From: Streptococcus parasanguinis
Lineage (GTDB): Bacteria; Bacillota; Bacilli; Lactobacillales; Streptococcaceae
DNA length: 41,054 nt
Direction of reading: 5' to 3'
Assembly: GCF_001074805.1 (NCBI RefSeq)
Contig: NZ_JUPI01000041.1
Span: 1-41,054 of the forward strand
Part shown: one piece after another, positions 26,052 through 36,634 of the stretch
Numbering within the stretch: position 1 is the first letter of the stretch
Layout of the letters: each line of letters opens with the position of its first letter
The notes under the pieces: model-generated
Database searches by the model: none
What the model was told of the DNA's origin: nothing
What the model saw: only the letters and a program-made list of their open reading frames with translations
Position numbers and translations under genes: made by a program

Positions 26052-27281
26052 ATGAAGAAACATCATTTTTGGACGATTCACCTGGATTATTCCATCATTG
26101 GGATTGTCTTCGCCCTTCTCATGATTGGGATTTTATCTGTTTATGTAGCAGTTTCTCATGACTATCCCCAGATGGTGTGGCCTTTTTTGGGGCAGCAATT
26201 GGCTTGGATTGGTGTGGGATGCGTCATTTGCCTGATTGTGACCATTTTTAGCACGAAATTTCTTTGGAAAATCACACACTTTCTTTATCTATTAGGTTTG
26301 GCCTTGATGGTTCTTCCTCTTGTGTTTTATAATCCCAACTTGGTAGCTTCAACAGGAGCTAAAAACTGGGTGGCTTATGGGAACATCACCTTATTTCAGC
26401 CCTCAGAATTTATGAAGATCCCCTTCATCCTGATGCTGTCACGCTCTATTGTCCGATTTTTGCAAAGAAATAAGGGGCGTGAACGATTATTACGACAAGA
26501 TTGGTTTTTGATTCTAGAGTTGACCATCTATACGATTCCGGTATTTGCCTTATTGGCTCTCCAGCAGGACTTGGGAACGGCCTTAGTATTCTTGGCCATC
26601 TTTGCGGGCTTAGTGCTTGTTTCAGGAGTTTCCTGGAAAATTATCTTGCCGGTCATCTTGCTTCTGGCAGGTGGGCTAGCAGGCTTTCTCTTCCTCTTTC
26701 TTTCAGAAGGGGGACGGGCTTTTCTGCACCAACAATTAGGGATGCCAACCTACCAGATGAACCGTATTTTAGCCTGGTTAAATCCTTTTGACTATGCACA
26801 AACCACCACCTACCAGCAGGCGCAAGGACAGCTAGCCATTGCAAGTGGTGGCCTCTTTGGGCAAGGATTTAATGTTTCCAATTTATTGGTTCCCGTACGG
26901 GAAAGTGATATGATTTTTACAGTAGTAGCAGAAGACTTTGGCTTTGTTGGAGCTCTGGTGCTGTTGATTTTATATGTGGCCCTGATTTACCGCATTTTAA
27001 AAATTACCCTCCAGTCCAATAACCAATTTTATACCTATATTTCCATTGGATTTATTATGATGCTGGTCTTTCATATTTTTGAAAATGTTGGAGCAGTAAC
27101 GGGTCTTCTCCCCTTGACGGGGATTCCCCTCCCCTTTATCTCACAAGGTGGGTCCTCTATTATTAGTAATCTGATTGGTGTTGGTCTGGTCCTTTCAATA
27201 TATAATCATAGCAGCAAAAAGAAAGAGACAGAAGAAGGGCCTCCAATCCGTAAAAAAGTAGTCCTTAAAAAGGCGCAATAG
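26052..27281 (+). CDS. rodA: SEDS peptidoglycan glycosyltransferase RodA
   Basis: A 409-residue SEDS-family membrane protein with about ten segments. RodA polymerises lipid II for lateral (peripheral) wall growth, in streptococci with PBP2b. Diagnostic features are GAKNWVAYGNITLFQPSEFMK, LQQDLGTALV, the extracellular loop VRESDMIFTVVAEDFGF with the catalytic-type Asp286, and GIPLPFISQGGSS. It differs from FtsW at 2620 by its shorter N-terminus and the GIPLPF signature. The C-terminal tail is Lys-rich (KKKETEEGPPIRKKVV) and cytoplasmic. AAAGGAAC lies about 6 bp before the ATG. It sits 33 bp after the YeiH-like gene and 19 bp before the DJ-1 gene, probably one transcript. Confidence 0.92.
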   Translation: MKKHHFWTIHLDYSIIGIVFALLMIGILSVYVAVSHDYPQMVWPFLGQQLAWIGVGCVICLIVTIFSTKFLWKITHFLYLLGLALMVLPLVFYNPNLVASTGAKNWVAYGNITLFQPSEFMKIPFILMLSRSIVRFLQRNKGRERLLRQDWFLILELTIYTIPVFALLALQQDLGTALVFLAIFAGLVLVSGVSWKIILPVILLLAGGLAGFLFLFLSEGGRAFLHQQLGMPTYQMNRILAWLNPFDYAQTTTYQQAQGQLAIASGGLFGQGFNVSNLLVPVRESDMIFTVVAEDFGFVGALVLLILYVALIYRILKITLQSNNQFYTYISIGFIMMLVFHIFENVGAVTGLLPLTGIPLPFISQGGSSIISNLIGVGLVLSIYNHSSKKKETEEGPPIRKKVVLKKAQ

Positions 27282-27300
27282 ATAGAAAGAAGGAATGAAA

Positions 27301-27852
27301 ATGAAAAAAGTAGCAACGATTTTAGCAAACGGTTTTGAAGAAATTGAAGCCTTGACCATTGTCGATGTTTTGAGACGGGCTGGGATCGACTGTGACCTCG
27401 TTGGGATGGAAGAAACGGTCACAGGTTCTCACCAGATCACAGTGGAAGTCGACCGCCTCTGGAATGGGGACCTGTCAGATTATGATGGAATCTTCTTACC
27501 AGGTGGGATGCCAGGAGCTGCGAATTTGCGGGATAATCCGGAATTGATTGCAGCTCTACAAGAAGAAAGTAGAAAAGGAAAAATCATTTCTGCGATTTGT
27601 GCAGCACCAATTGTCTTGGCACGTGCCGGCCTCTTAAAAGATAAACACTATACCTGTTACGATGGTTTTGAAGAAGAGATTCAAGATGGGTACTATCAGA
27701 AAGAAACAGTGGTGAAAGACGGTAATCTCTTGACCAGTCGTGGTCCTTCAACTGCACTTGCCTTAGCCTACGCCTTGGTAGAGCAATTTGGAGGAGATGC
27801 CCAAAGCCTTCGTCAAGGAATGCTCTATCAAGATGTCTTTGGAGATGCTTAA
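27301..27852 (+). CDS. DJ-1/PfpI family protein (ThiJ-like)
   Basis: A 183-residue class I glutamine amidotransferase-like protein of the DJ-1/PfpI family. ANGFEEIEA holds the conserved Glu near residue 15, and ICAAPIVLARAG holds the nucleophile-elbow Cys near residue 100. Members include deglycase/glyoxalase-like and chaperone activities whose physiological roles are debated. Two ATGs are available (27295 and 27301); AAGGA (27290-27294) would be 1 bp from the first but 7 bp from the second, so I choose 27301. A hairpin terminator follows before the HAD gene. Confidence 0.88.
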   Translation: MKKVATILANGFEEIEALTIVDVLRRAGIDCDLVGMEETVTGSHQITVEVDRLWNGDLSDYDGIFLPGGMPGAANLRDNPELIAALQEESRKGKIISAICAAPIVLARAGLLKDKHYTCYDGFEEEIQDGYYQKETVVKDGNLLTSRGPSTALALAYALVEQFGGDAQSLRQGMLYQDVFGDA

Positions 27853-27950
27853 AAAAGCTCTTTTGGACACTATATTTTCTGGTGAAAGATCACATTCTAT
27901 GACGGAAAATGACTTCTCTTTGATTTAAAATGAAATGACCGTAAAAAATG

Positions 27951-27992
27951 GCTAAAATCCCCCCTAAATGAGGGTTTTAGCTTATTTTTTTT
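27951..27992 (+). terminator. Intrinsic terminator after DJ-1 gene
   Basis: GCTAAAA (27951-27957) pairs with TTTTAGC (27975-27981), with CC/GG inside, and a run of about ten T follows. The upstream 27853-27950 stretch holds nothing I can identify. Confidence 0.75.
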
Positions 27993-28001
27993 GTCCATTT
28001 G

Positions 28002-28010
28002 TGGTATAAT
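28002..28010 (+). promoter_or_regulatory. Extended -10 promoter of HAD-gyrB unit, predicted leaderless
   Basis: TGG followed by TATAAT (28005-28010). Seven bases (ATTGACT) then lead to the ATG at 28018, so the predicted transcription start coincides with the start codon. There is no good -35 because that position lies in the terminator T-run. Confidence 0.65.
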
Positions 28011-28017
28011 ATTGACT

Positions 28018-28581
28018 ATGAATTATCATGATTTTATATGGGATCTTGGTGGGACGCTATTGGATAATTACGAAACGTCCACAAATGCCTTTGTAGCGAC
28101 ATTGAAGGACTTTCACATCCAAGCCGATCATGATTCTGTTTATGCAGCATTAAAAATCTCAACACAGGATGCAATTCAAACCTTTGCACCACATATTTCA
28201 AATTTTCGTACGGAATACAAGAAAAAAGAAGCCTTGGGCTTGCAAGAACCGGTCTTATTTGAGGGGGCAAAAGAGTTACTAGAAGAGATCCAAGCACATG
28301 GAGGACGCCATTTTTTGGTATCTCATCGGGATCGCCAAGTTTTAACCCTTATTGAACAGACAGGCATTGCACCCTACTTTACGGAGATTGTAACAGCAGA
28401 CGAGGGCTTTCCTCGAAAACCAGATCCAGCCTCTATGCTTTATTTGAAGGAAAAATATGGCATTCAAGCCGGTCTGGTCATCGGAGATCGTCCGATCGAT
28501 ATTGAAGCTGGGAAGGCTGCAGGGCTTTCAACCTATTTATTTGATACCATGCCCCACTTACACCAGTTTATATTTGAATAG
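28018..28581 (+). CDS. HAD-superfamily protein with atypical motif I
   Basis: A 187-residue HAD subfamily IA-like protein. Motif I reads WDLGGTLLD: Asp9 is kept but the usual second Asp (DxD) is Gly11. Motif II is FLVSHRD near residue 103, the conserved Lys is in FPRKPDP, and the acidic motif is GDRPIDIEAG. Loss of the general acid/base Asp may lower phosphatase activity; the substrate is unknown. The frame extends upstream to a TTG at 27991, but this would cross the promoter, and the streptococcal family starts at NYHDFIWD. No Shine-Dalgarno is present. It ends 12 bp before gyrB, so it likely leads gyrB transcription. Confidence 0.83.
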   Translation: MNYHDFIWDLGGTLLDNYETSTNAFVATLKDFHIQADHDSVYAALKISTQDAIQTFAPHISNFRTEYKKKEALGLQEPVLFEGAKELLEEIQAHGGRHFLVSHRDRQVLTLIEQTGIAPYFTEIVTADEGFPRKPDPASMLYLKEKYGIQAGLVIGDRPIDIEAGKAAGLSTYLFDTMPHLHQFIFE

Positions 28582-30543
<1,962 letters not shown>

Positions 30544-30578
30544 AATTCACCGAACGCTTCCCATTAATGGATATTTTA

Positions 30579-30587
30579 TGGTATAAT
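30579..30587 (+). promoter_or_regulatory. Extended -10 promoter of ezrA
   Basis: TGG followed by TATAAT (30582-30587); -35 weak. The predicted leader is about 36 nt with GAAGGAG before the ATG at 30630. Confidence 0.65.
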
Positions 30588-30629
30588 TACTAGGATTACG
30601 TTCAAGTAATACGATGAAGGAGTTTTTAT

Positions 30630-32354
30630 ATGTCTAGTGGACTAATTGTTCTCATCTTTATTGTCGCCCTTATCTTGATTGTAGGATATGTGGTTGCAGT
30701 CATTTTGAGAAAACGAAATGAAGCCTTACTGGCAGCACTGGAAGAACGAAAAGAAAAGTTATACAACCTTCCGGTCAACGATGAAGTTGAGGCCGTAAAA
30801 AACATGCATTTGATTGGTCAAAGTCAAGTTGCATTTCGTGAATGGAATCAAAAATGGGTAGATTTATCCTTAAATTCATTTGCTGATATTGAAAACAATC
30901 TGTTTGAGGCGGAAGGCTACAATAATTCTTTCCGTTTCATGAAGGCTAAACAAGCTATTGACAATATTGAAAGTCAGATTCAGTTGATCGACGAAGATAT
31001 CAAAGCGATTCGCCAAGCCCTTTCTGATCTTGAAGAGCAAGAACAAAAAAATAGCGGACGCGTGGTTCATGCCTTGGATATGTTTGAAGAACTTCAAAAA
31101 GAAGTCACTTCAGATCCAGATCGTTATGGCAGTGCACTTCCTGAAATTGAAAAGCAAATTGGAAATATTCAATCTGAGTTTTCACAATTTGTCACCTTGA
31201 ATTCTTCAGGTGACCCTGTTGAAGCAGCTGAAATCCTTGATACAGCTGAGAATCATATTGTGGCCTTAAAACAAATTGTTGAGCGAGTGCCAGAAATTGT
31301 CACCGCTCTTCAAGCAAAACTTCCTGATCAATTAGAGGATTTGGAAAGTGGCTACCGCAAGCTTTTGGAATCTGGCTACCACTTCACTGAAACAGATATT
31401 GAATCTCGTTTCCAACAGTTGCATGCTTCCTTGAAGAACAATATGGCAAATGTATCCGCGCTTGAATTGGACAATGCTATTTACGAAAATGAGCAAATTC
31501 AAGAGGAAATCGATGCATTGTATCACATCTTTACTCGTGAAATCGAATCACAAAAAGTCGTGAAGAAGTTAGTGAAACAACTGCCTGGCTATTTGAAACA
31601 CGCAAAAGATAACAATAGCAACCTTGCAGCAGAAGTGGAACGCCTTAGTAAAATATTCGTCTTGAATGAAGCTTTCAGTCAACAATTAAAAGAGTTAGAA
31701 GCTGAGTTATCTTCACAAGAAAATGTGGTAGAAGATGCCTTGAAAGATTCATCTGAAACACAAAAAGCTTATTCTATCGTAGAAGAAGAGTTAGAAGCTA
31801 TTGAGGCTCGCTTGAAAGAAATCGAAGATGAGCAAATCAGCTTAAGTGATTCCCTTTCAAAAATTGAAAAAGACGATGCCAATGCTCGCCAAAAAGTCAA
31901 TATCTATGCCAACCGTTTGCATGCCATTAAACGCTATATGGACAAGCGAAACTTGCCAGGAATCCCTCAAGAATTCTTGGAATTATTCTTCACAGCAAGC
32001 AACAATACAGAGGCTTTGATGGATGAGTTGGAAGGGGATAAAATCAACATCGAATCAACCAATCGTTTGTTAGATATTTTGACAAATGATATGAATGAAT
32101 TGGAAGAAGCGACTTATCGAATTGTACAAAATGCTACTTTAACAGAGCAGTTGTTGCAATATTCAAATCGCTATCGTTCATTTGATGATCATGTGCAAGC
32201 AGCTTTTGATGAGTCCCTTTATATTTTCGAAAGAGAATATGACTATGCAGCTTCCTTTAAAGTCATCTCAGATGCTTTGGAGATGGTAGAAGCTGGAGTG
32301 ACCGATCGCTTTGTAACTTCATATGAAAAAACCCGGGAGCAAATTCGCTTCTAA
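30630..32354 (+). CDS. ezrA: Septation ring formation regulator EzrA
   Basis: A 574-residue protein with one N-terminal membrane helix (about residues 5-26) followed by a long cytoplasmic region dominated by coiled coils, rich in Glu, Lys and Leu, the EzrA layout of stacked spectrin-like repeats. EzrA binds FtsZ, restrains extra Z rings and coordinates the division and peripheral wall machineries; in pneumococci it is important or essential. The C-terminal section RYRSFDDHVQAAFDESLYIFE is conserved; the motif is quoted here as its central RYRSFDDHV. GAAGGAG lies about 8 bp before the ATG. It follows gyrB, an order shared with pneumococcus. A terminator closes it. Confidence 0.93.
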   Translation: MSSGLIVLIFIVALILIVGYVVAVILRKRNEALLAALEERKEKLYNLPVNDEVEAVKNMHLIGQSQVAFREWNQKWVDLSLNSFADIENNLFEAEGYNNSFRFMKAKQAIDNIESQIQLIDEDIKAIRQALSDLEEQEQKNSGRVVHALDMFEELQKEVTSDPDRYGSALPEIEKQIGNIQSEFSQFVTLNSSGDPVEAAEILDTAENHIVALKQIVERVPEIVTALQAKLPDQLEDLESGYRKLLESGYHFTETDIESRFQQLHASLKNNMANVSALELDNAIYENEQIQEEIDALYHIFTREIESQKVVKKLVKQLPGYLKHAKDNNSNLAAEVERLSKIFVLNEAFSQQLKELEAELSSQENVVEDALKDSSETQKAYSIVEEELEAIEARLKEIEDEQISLSDSLSKIEKDDANARQKVNIYANRLHAIKRYMDKRNLPGIPQEFLELFFTASNNTEALMDELEGDKINIESTNRLLDILTNDMNELEEATYRIVQNATLTEQLLQYSNRYRSFDDHVQAAFDESLYIFEREYDYAASFKVISDALEMVEAGVTDRFVTSYEKTREQIRF

Positions 32355-32360
32355 TAATAG

Positions 32361-32390
32361 AAAAATGACCTTTTAGGAGGTCATTTTTTT
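32361..32390 (+). terminator. Intrinsic terminator after ezrA
   Basis: AAAAATGACCT (32361-32371) and AGGTCATTTTT (32378-32388) pair around a six-base loop, followed by T. Confidence 0.85.
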
Positions 32391-32415
32391 ACAATCTTCA
32401 AAAGATCATTGAAAC

Positions 32416-32444
32416 TTGAAATTTAAACCCTATTTTTGTATAGT
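32416..32444 (+). promoter_or_regulatory. Promoter of serB-glycerate kinase operon
   Basis: TTGAAA (32416-32421), 17 bp, TATAGT (32439-32444). The leader is about 20 nt and carries AAAGGAAA. Confidence 0.75.
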
Positions 32445-32469
32445 AAGGGAGAAATAAGAAAGGAAAGCG

Positions 32470-33138
32470 ATGAAAGAAGTAACCGGTCTCCTCGTTATGG
32501 ATGTAGATGGAACCTTGATCCGACAGGAAGGGATTGATCTACTAGCTCAAGAAGCTGGCGTGGGAGAAAAAGTGGCAGAGATTACATCACAAGCAATGAA
32601 TGGGGAGCTGGATTTTTCAGCATCTCTAGAGGCGCGTGTTGCTTTATTGAAGGGATTAGAGACCTCTATCTTTCCGAAAATTTTGGAGCAAATTGAAGTC
32701 ACGCCGGGTGCTGAAAGCTTAATCACGGAACTTCATCAAAGAGGTTACAAGGTTGGCCTTGTTTCAGGGGGATTTCATGAAGTCATCGATCCTATCGCGA
32801 GGTCTTTAGGAATTGATCTGGTTCGTGCCAACCGTTTGCAGACTTTTGATGGCCGTCTGACAGGGAAAGTGCTCGGAGAGATTGTGACCCCTGAAAGAAA
32901 AAAAGACTCCCTCCTGACATGGGCGAGAGAAAATCATATTCAACGAAGTCAGACGATTGCTATGGGAGATGGTGCCAATGATCTTCCCATGATTGAAACA
33001 GCCGGAATCGGGATTGCCTTTATGGCAAAGCCAATCGTAGCCGAACGAGCTCCATACCGTATTGAAACGAGCGATCTAAGCCTTGTTCTTGAAATTCTAG
33101 ACCAGCATAGAAAGGAAACAGGATGCATATCCTACTAG
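32470..33138 (+). CDS. serB: Phosphoserine phosphatase SerB
   Basis: A 222-residue HAD phosphatase of the SerB type, which releases serine from O-phosphoserine as the last step of serine synthesis. Motif I VMDVDGTLI (Asp11, Asp13), the cap substrate region with LDFSASLEARVALLKG near residue 47, motif II LVSGGFHEV near 98, a conserved Lys in PERKKD, and motif III GDGANDLPM near 171 are all present. The N-terminal ACT domains found in some SerB proteins are absent, as usual in streptococci. It overlaps the glycerate kinase start by 16 bp, so the two are translated from one mRNA. Confidence 0.9.
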   Translation: MKEVTGLLVMDVDGTLIRQEGIDLLAQEAGVGEKVAEITSQAMNGELDFSASLEARVALLKGLETSIFPKILEQIEVTPGAESLITELHQRGYKVGLVSGGFHEVIDPIARSLGIDLVRANRLQTFDGRLTGKVLGEIVTPERKKDSLLTWARENHIQRSQTIAMGDGANDLPMIETAGIGIAFMAKPIVAERAPYRIETSDLSLVLEILDQHRKETGCISY

Positions 33139-34238
33139 CACCGGATTCATTTAAAGAATCCTTATCCGCCAAACAAGTAGCAGAAGCCTTAAAAAAAGGA
33201 TTTCAAGAGGCTCTACCAGATGCAACTTTTGACCTTCTTCCCATAGGGGATGGTGGTGAAGGAACCATGGATACACTTGCTGGAGTTCTGAATTTAACCA
33301 AGAAGCATACTCAGGTAACAGGACCATTTGGGAAGCCTGTTTCAATGGCTTACTACCAAAAAGATGAGATGGCATTTTTTGAGATGGCCTCTCTTGTTGG
33401 CTTAGGCTCTATCCCAGCTGAAAAACGCAATCCACTAGAACTAGAGACACGAGGAATTGGTGAACTGATTTTGCAATTGGTTGACCAAGGGGTTAAAACG
33501 ATCTGTGTGGGAATTGGTGGTTCAGCGACCAATGATGGTGGGATTGGGATGGCAGCCGGACTAGGGGTAGCCTTCTATGATGACCAAGGTCATCTGCTTC
33601 GTCCAGTTGGTGCTTCACTCGATCGTGTGGCTAGAATAGATACCAGTGCGGTTCCAAACGCATTACAAGACATCGAGCTCCAAGTCTTAACAGATGTCAC
33701 CAATCCTCTCTGTGGCAGTCAAGGAGCAACCTATATCTATGGCGGGCAAAAGGGATTGAATCCCCTTCTGTTTCCAGCAGTTGATCAAGCTATGGAGAAT
33801 TTTTATCAGCTAGTTGATCCACGAATCTTGTCTATAGCTGGCGCCGGAGCTGGAGGTGGTATGGCAGCAGGCTTGGTCGCTTTTGCAGGAGGTCAGATTT
33901 CCTCAGGAATTGAGAAAAGTTTGGATCTAATCGACTTCGATCGTAAGGTTCAAAAAGCGGATCTGGTCGTCGTGGGAGAAGGTAGGATGGACCTCCAATC
34001 TCTGTCGGGAAAAGCTCCTGTCGGGGTAGCCAAACGAACACCAGAGAAGATCCCAGTGCTTGCTATTTGTGGTAGCTTAGCGAACGATTTGCCAGCATTC
34101 CCAAGTCATCATATTGAGGCTGCCTTCTCTATTGTGCCAGGTCCTTGTGAGGTGGCAGATGCACTCACTCATGCTGAAAAAAATCTGATTTCCTGTGCTC
34201 GAAATATTGGTAACCTCTTAAAAATGAAAGCAAACTAA
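33123..34238 (+). CDS. Glycerate kinase (GarK/GlxK family)
   Basis: A 371-residue glycerate kinase of the bacterial type 2 family (PF02595), which phosphorylates D-glycerate, usually to 2-phosphoglycerate. It begins ILLAPDSFKESLSA and shows PIGDGGEGTMDTL near residue 41, GIGGSATNDGGIGMAAGLG near 137, and AGAGAGGGMAAGLVAF near 240, all family hallmarks. AAGGAAAC lies about 8 bp before the ATG, inside serB. The product would enter glycolysis at the enolase step, and eno lies 700 bp downstream; a link between serine/glycerate and lower glycolysis is therefore plausible but inferred. Confidence 0.9.
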   Translation: MHILLAPDSFKESLSAKQVAEALKKGFQEALPDATFDLLPIGDGGEGTMDTLAGVLNLTKKHTQVTGPFGKPVSMAYYQKDEMAFFEMASLVGLGSIPAEKRNPLELETRGIGELILQLVDQGVKTICVGIGGSATNDGGIGMAAGLGVAFYDDQGHLLRPVGASLDRVARIDTSAVPNALQDIELQVLTDVTNPLCGSQGATYIYGGQKGLNPLLFPAVDQAMENFYQLVDPRILSIAGAGAGGGMAAGLVAFAGGQISSGIEKSLDLIDFDRKVQKADLVVVGEGRMDLQSLSGKAPVGVAKRTPEKIPVLAICGSLANDLPAFPSHHIEAAFSIVPGPCEVADALTHAEKNLISCARNIGNLLKMKAN

Positions 34239-34240
34239 AA

Positions 34241-34275
34241 AACCAATTGAAAAGGAAATTCCTTTTCAATTGGTT
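34241..34275. terminator. Long-stem terminator between convergent genes
   Basis: AACCAATTGAAAAGGAA (34241-34257) pairs with TTCCTTTTCAATTGGTT (34259-34275), a stem of 16-17 bp with almost no loop. The best T-run is on the minus strand, so it chiefly ends the DUF1694 gene, but it also blocks the glycerate kinase transcript. Confidence 0.85.
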
Positions 34276-34281
34276 CTTTCT

Positions 34282-34734
34282 TTAGCCAAAGAGGCGTTTC
34301 CAAAATGATTTTTTTTCAGGTGCTGTGCTCTCTTCTTTCTTTTCAAACAAATTTGGATACTGGAGGCTGATATCGGTTGGAGAAATTCCAGATGGATGAT
34401 CAGTATGGATGATGAGACCAAAGGGAGAGTGGCGACAGTCATCTGAAACAATGCTTGCCACAAGACCAAGATCCTTTGTTTTTTTCAAATATTGAAGTTG
34501 GCTGCTTTCATCCAAGGCAGGCGAAATCTTGACCAATACAGGTTCAAAGCGTTCTGAAATGTTCGTAAGAATTGAAGAATAGTGCTCCAAATAGAGATTG
34601 TCCCTTGCCTCCTCCAAGGTACATGATACAATCACACGCTCCTCATATGTCTCCAAAAATCGACGCTGTTCATCAGGATTGAACCGAGTAGGACCAGCAG
34701 CTTTTTCTAAAATCGTTTTATTAATATCTGTCAT
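34282..34734 (-). CDS. DUF1694 family protein (YueI-like)
   Basis: A 150-residue soluble protein of the DUF1694/YueI family. It carries the family opening (PTRFNPDEQRRFLETYEERV), quoted as FNPDEQRRFLETYEERV near residue 18, then LEEARDNLYLEHY, and a C-terminal Lys-rich tail KKSFWKRLFG. Structures of relatives resemble an L7Ae/YbxF-like RNA-binding fold, so RNA binding is possible but unproven. It is a single gene, convergent with the glycerate kinase and divergent from eno. The ATG at 34734 has no ribosome-binding site; a TGnTATACT element ends 6 bp upstream, predicting a leaderless mRNA. Confidence 0.82.
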   Translation of the reverse strand: MTDINKTILEKAAGPTRFNPDEQRRFLETYEERVIVSCTLEEARDNLYLEHYSSILTNISERFEPVLVKISPALDESSQLQYLKKTKDLGLVASIVSDDCRHSPFGLIIHTDHPSGISPTDISLQYPNLFEKKEESTAPEKKSFWKRLFG

Positions 34735-34740
34735 AAGTTT

Positions 34741-34749
34741 AGTATAGCA
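34741..34749 (-). promoter_or_regulatory. Extended -10 promoter of DUF1694 gene, predicted leaderless
   Basis: On the minus strand TGC precedes TATACT (34746-34741). Six bases (AAACTT) then lead to the ATG at 34734. The -35 region is weak. Confidence 0.62.
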
Positions 34750-34877
34750 TAAAGCGTAGCAGAAGAGTAGAGGAATGCTAAAAAATTAAATAAGAAGGGG
34801 AAATGGCAGAAAATAAGATAGTGGAACCGTTTTCTTGTTAAAAACTTCTCAATTTTCGTAGATTTCCTTGTTTTTTC

Positions 34878-34906
34878 TTGAAAAAATAGCCTAATTACGA
34901 TATGAT
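34878..34906 (+). promoter_or_regulatory. Promoter of eno
   Basis: TTGAAA (34878-34883), 17 bp, TATGAT (34901-34906). The leader of about 33 nt carries AAGGAG before the ATG at 34946. Confidence 0.8.
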
Positions 34907-34942
34907 AGAGGAGTAAAAAATATAACTCAATAAGGAGAGTAA

Positions 34943-36250
<1,308 letters not shown>

Positions 36251-36266
36251 TCTAGTTTACTAGACT

Positions 36267-36301
36267 AAAAAGATCCTTGAGTTTTCTCAAGGATCTTTTT
36301 T
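36267..36301 (+). terminator. Intrinsic terminator after eno
   Basis: AAAAAGATCCTTGAG (36267-36281) and CTCAAGGATCTTTTT (36286-36300) form a perfect 15-bp stem with a TTTT loop. Confidence 0.93.
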
Positions 36302-36312
36302 GCGATCAGCTC

Positions 36313-36346
36313 AAACAAAAACTCCTCAACTAAAGCGTTGAGGAGT
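36313..36346 (-). terminator. Terminator after the 61-residue protein gene
   Basis: On the minus strand ACTCCTCAAC (from 36346) pairs with GTTGAGGAGT (ending at 36321) around a six-base loop, followed by TTTTTGTTT. Confidence 0.82.
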
Positions 36347-36353
36347 AGTGTTA

Positions 36354-36539
36354 TTAGAACAAGCCTTTGATTTTGTCCAAGGCACCGCTGACCATTTCAT
36401 TTCCAGAAACAAGCCCTTTTGCTTGTTCAAGGTAGTCACCGAGGTTGTCTTTGTTGTCTTCAACAAATTTCTTTGCAGCGTCGAAATCTTTCTTTTCGAT
36501 CATTTCTTTTACTTGGTTAAATAAGTCCATTGGATTCAT
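36354..36539 (-). CDS. Conserved-looking 61-residue small protein of unknown function
   Basis: A 61-residue acidic/basic, mainly helical protein without membrane segment, Cys or signal peptide. It starts MNPMDLFNQVKEMIEKKD and contains two Lys/Asp-rich amphipathic helices and a C-terminal GALDKIKGLF. The frame extends to 36593, but AGGAG lies about 8 bp before the ATG at 36539 and the extra residues look non-coding (Arg-rich, low quality). It lies 95 bp after the lactonase-like gene on the same strand and has its own terminator, so it is surely expressed as part of a defined unit. I recognise no domain of known function. Confidence 0.75.
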   Translation of the reverse strand: MNPMDLFNQVKEMIEKKDFDAAKKFVEDNKDNLGDYLEQAKGLVSGNEMVSGALDKIKGLF

Positions 36540-36634
36540 GCTTGGATCTCCTAAAATATAAGTTATGAAATCAGGCTCGCGCCTTTTTCTCATTTATTTA
36601 ATCATTTTTTTAGAGCTTTGACAACTAAAACGCC

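Noticed and set aside
36573..36584. AGGCTCGCGCCT inverted repeat before the 61-residue gene
   Set aside because: Only a 4-bp stem; too short to call a terminator or operator.
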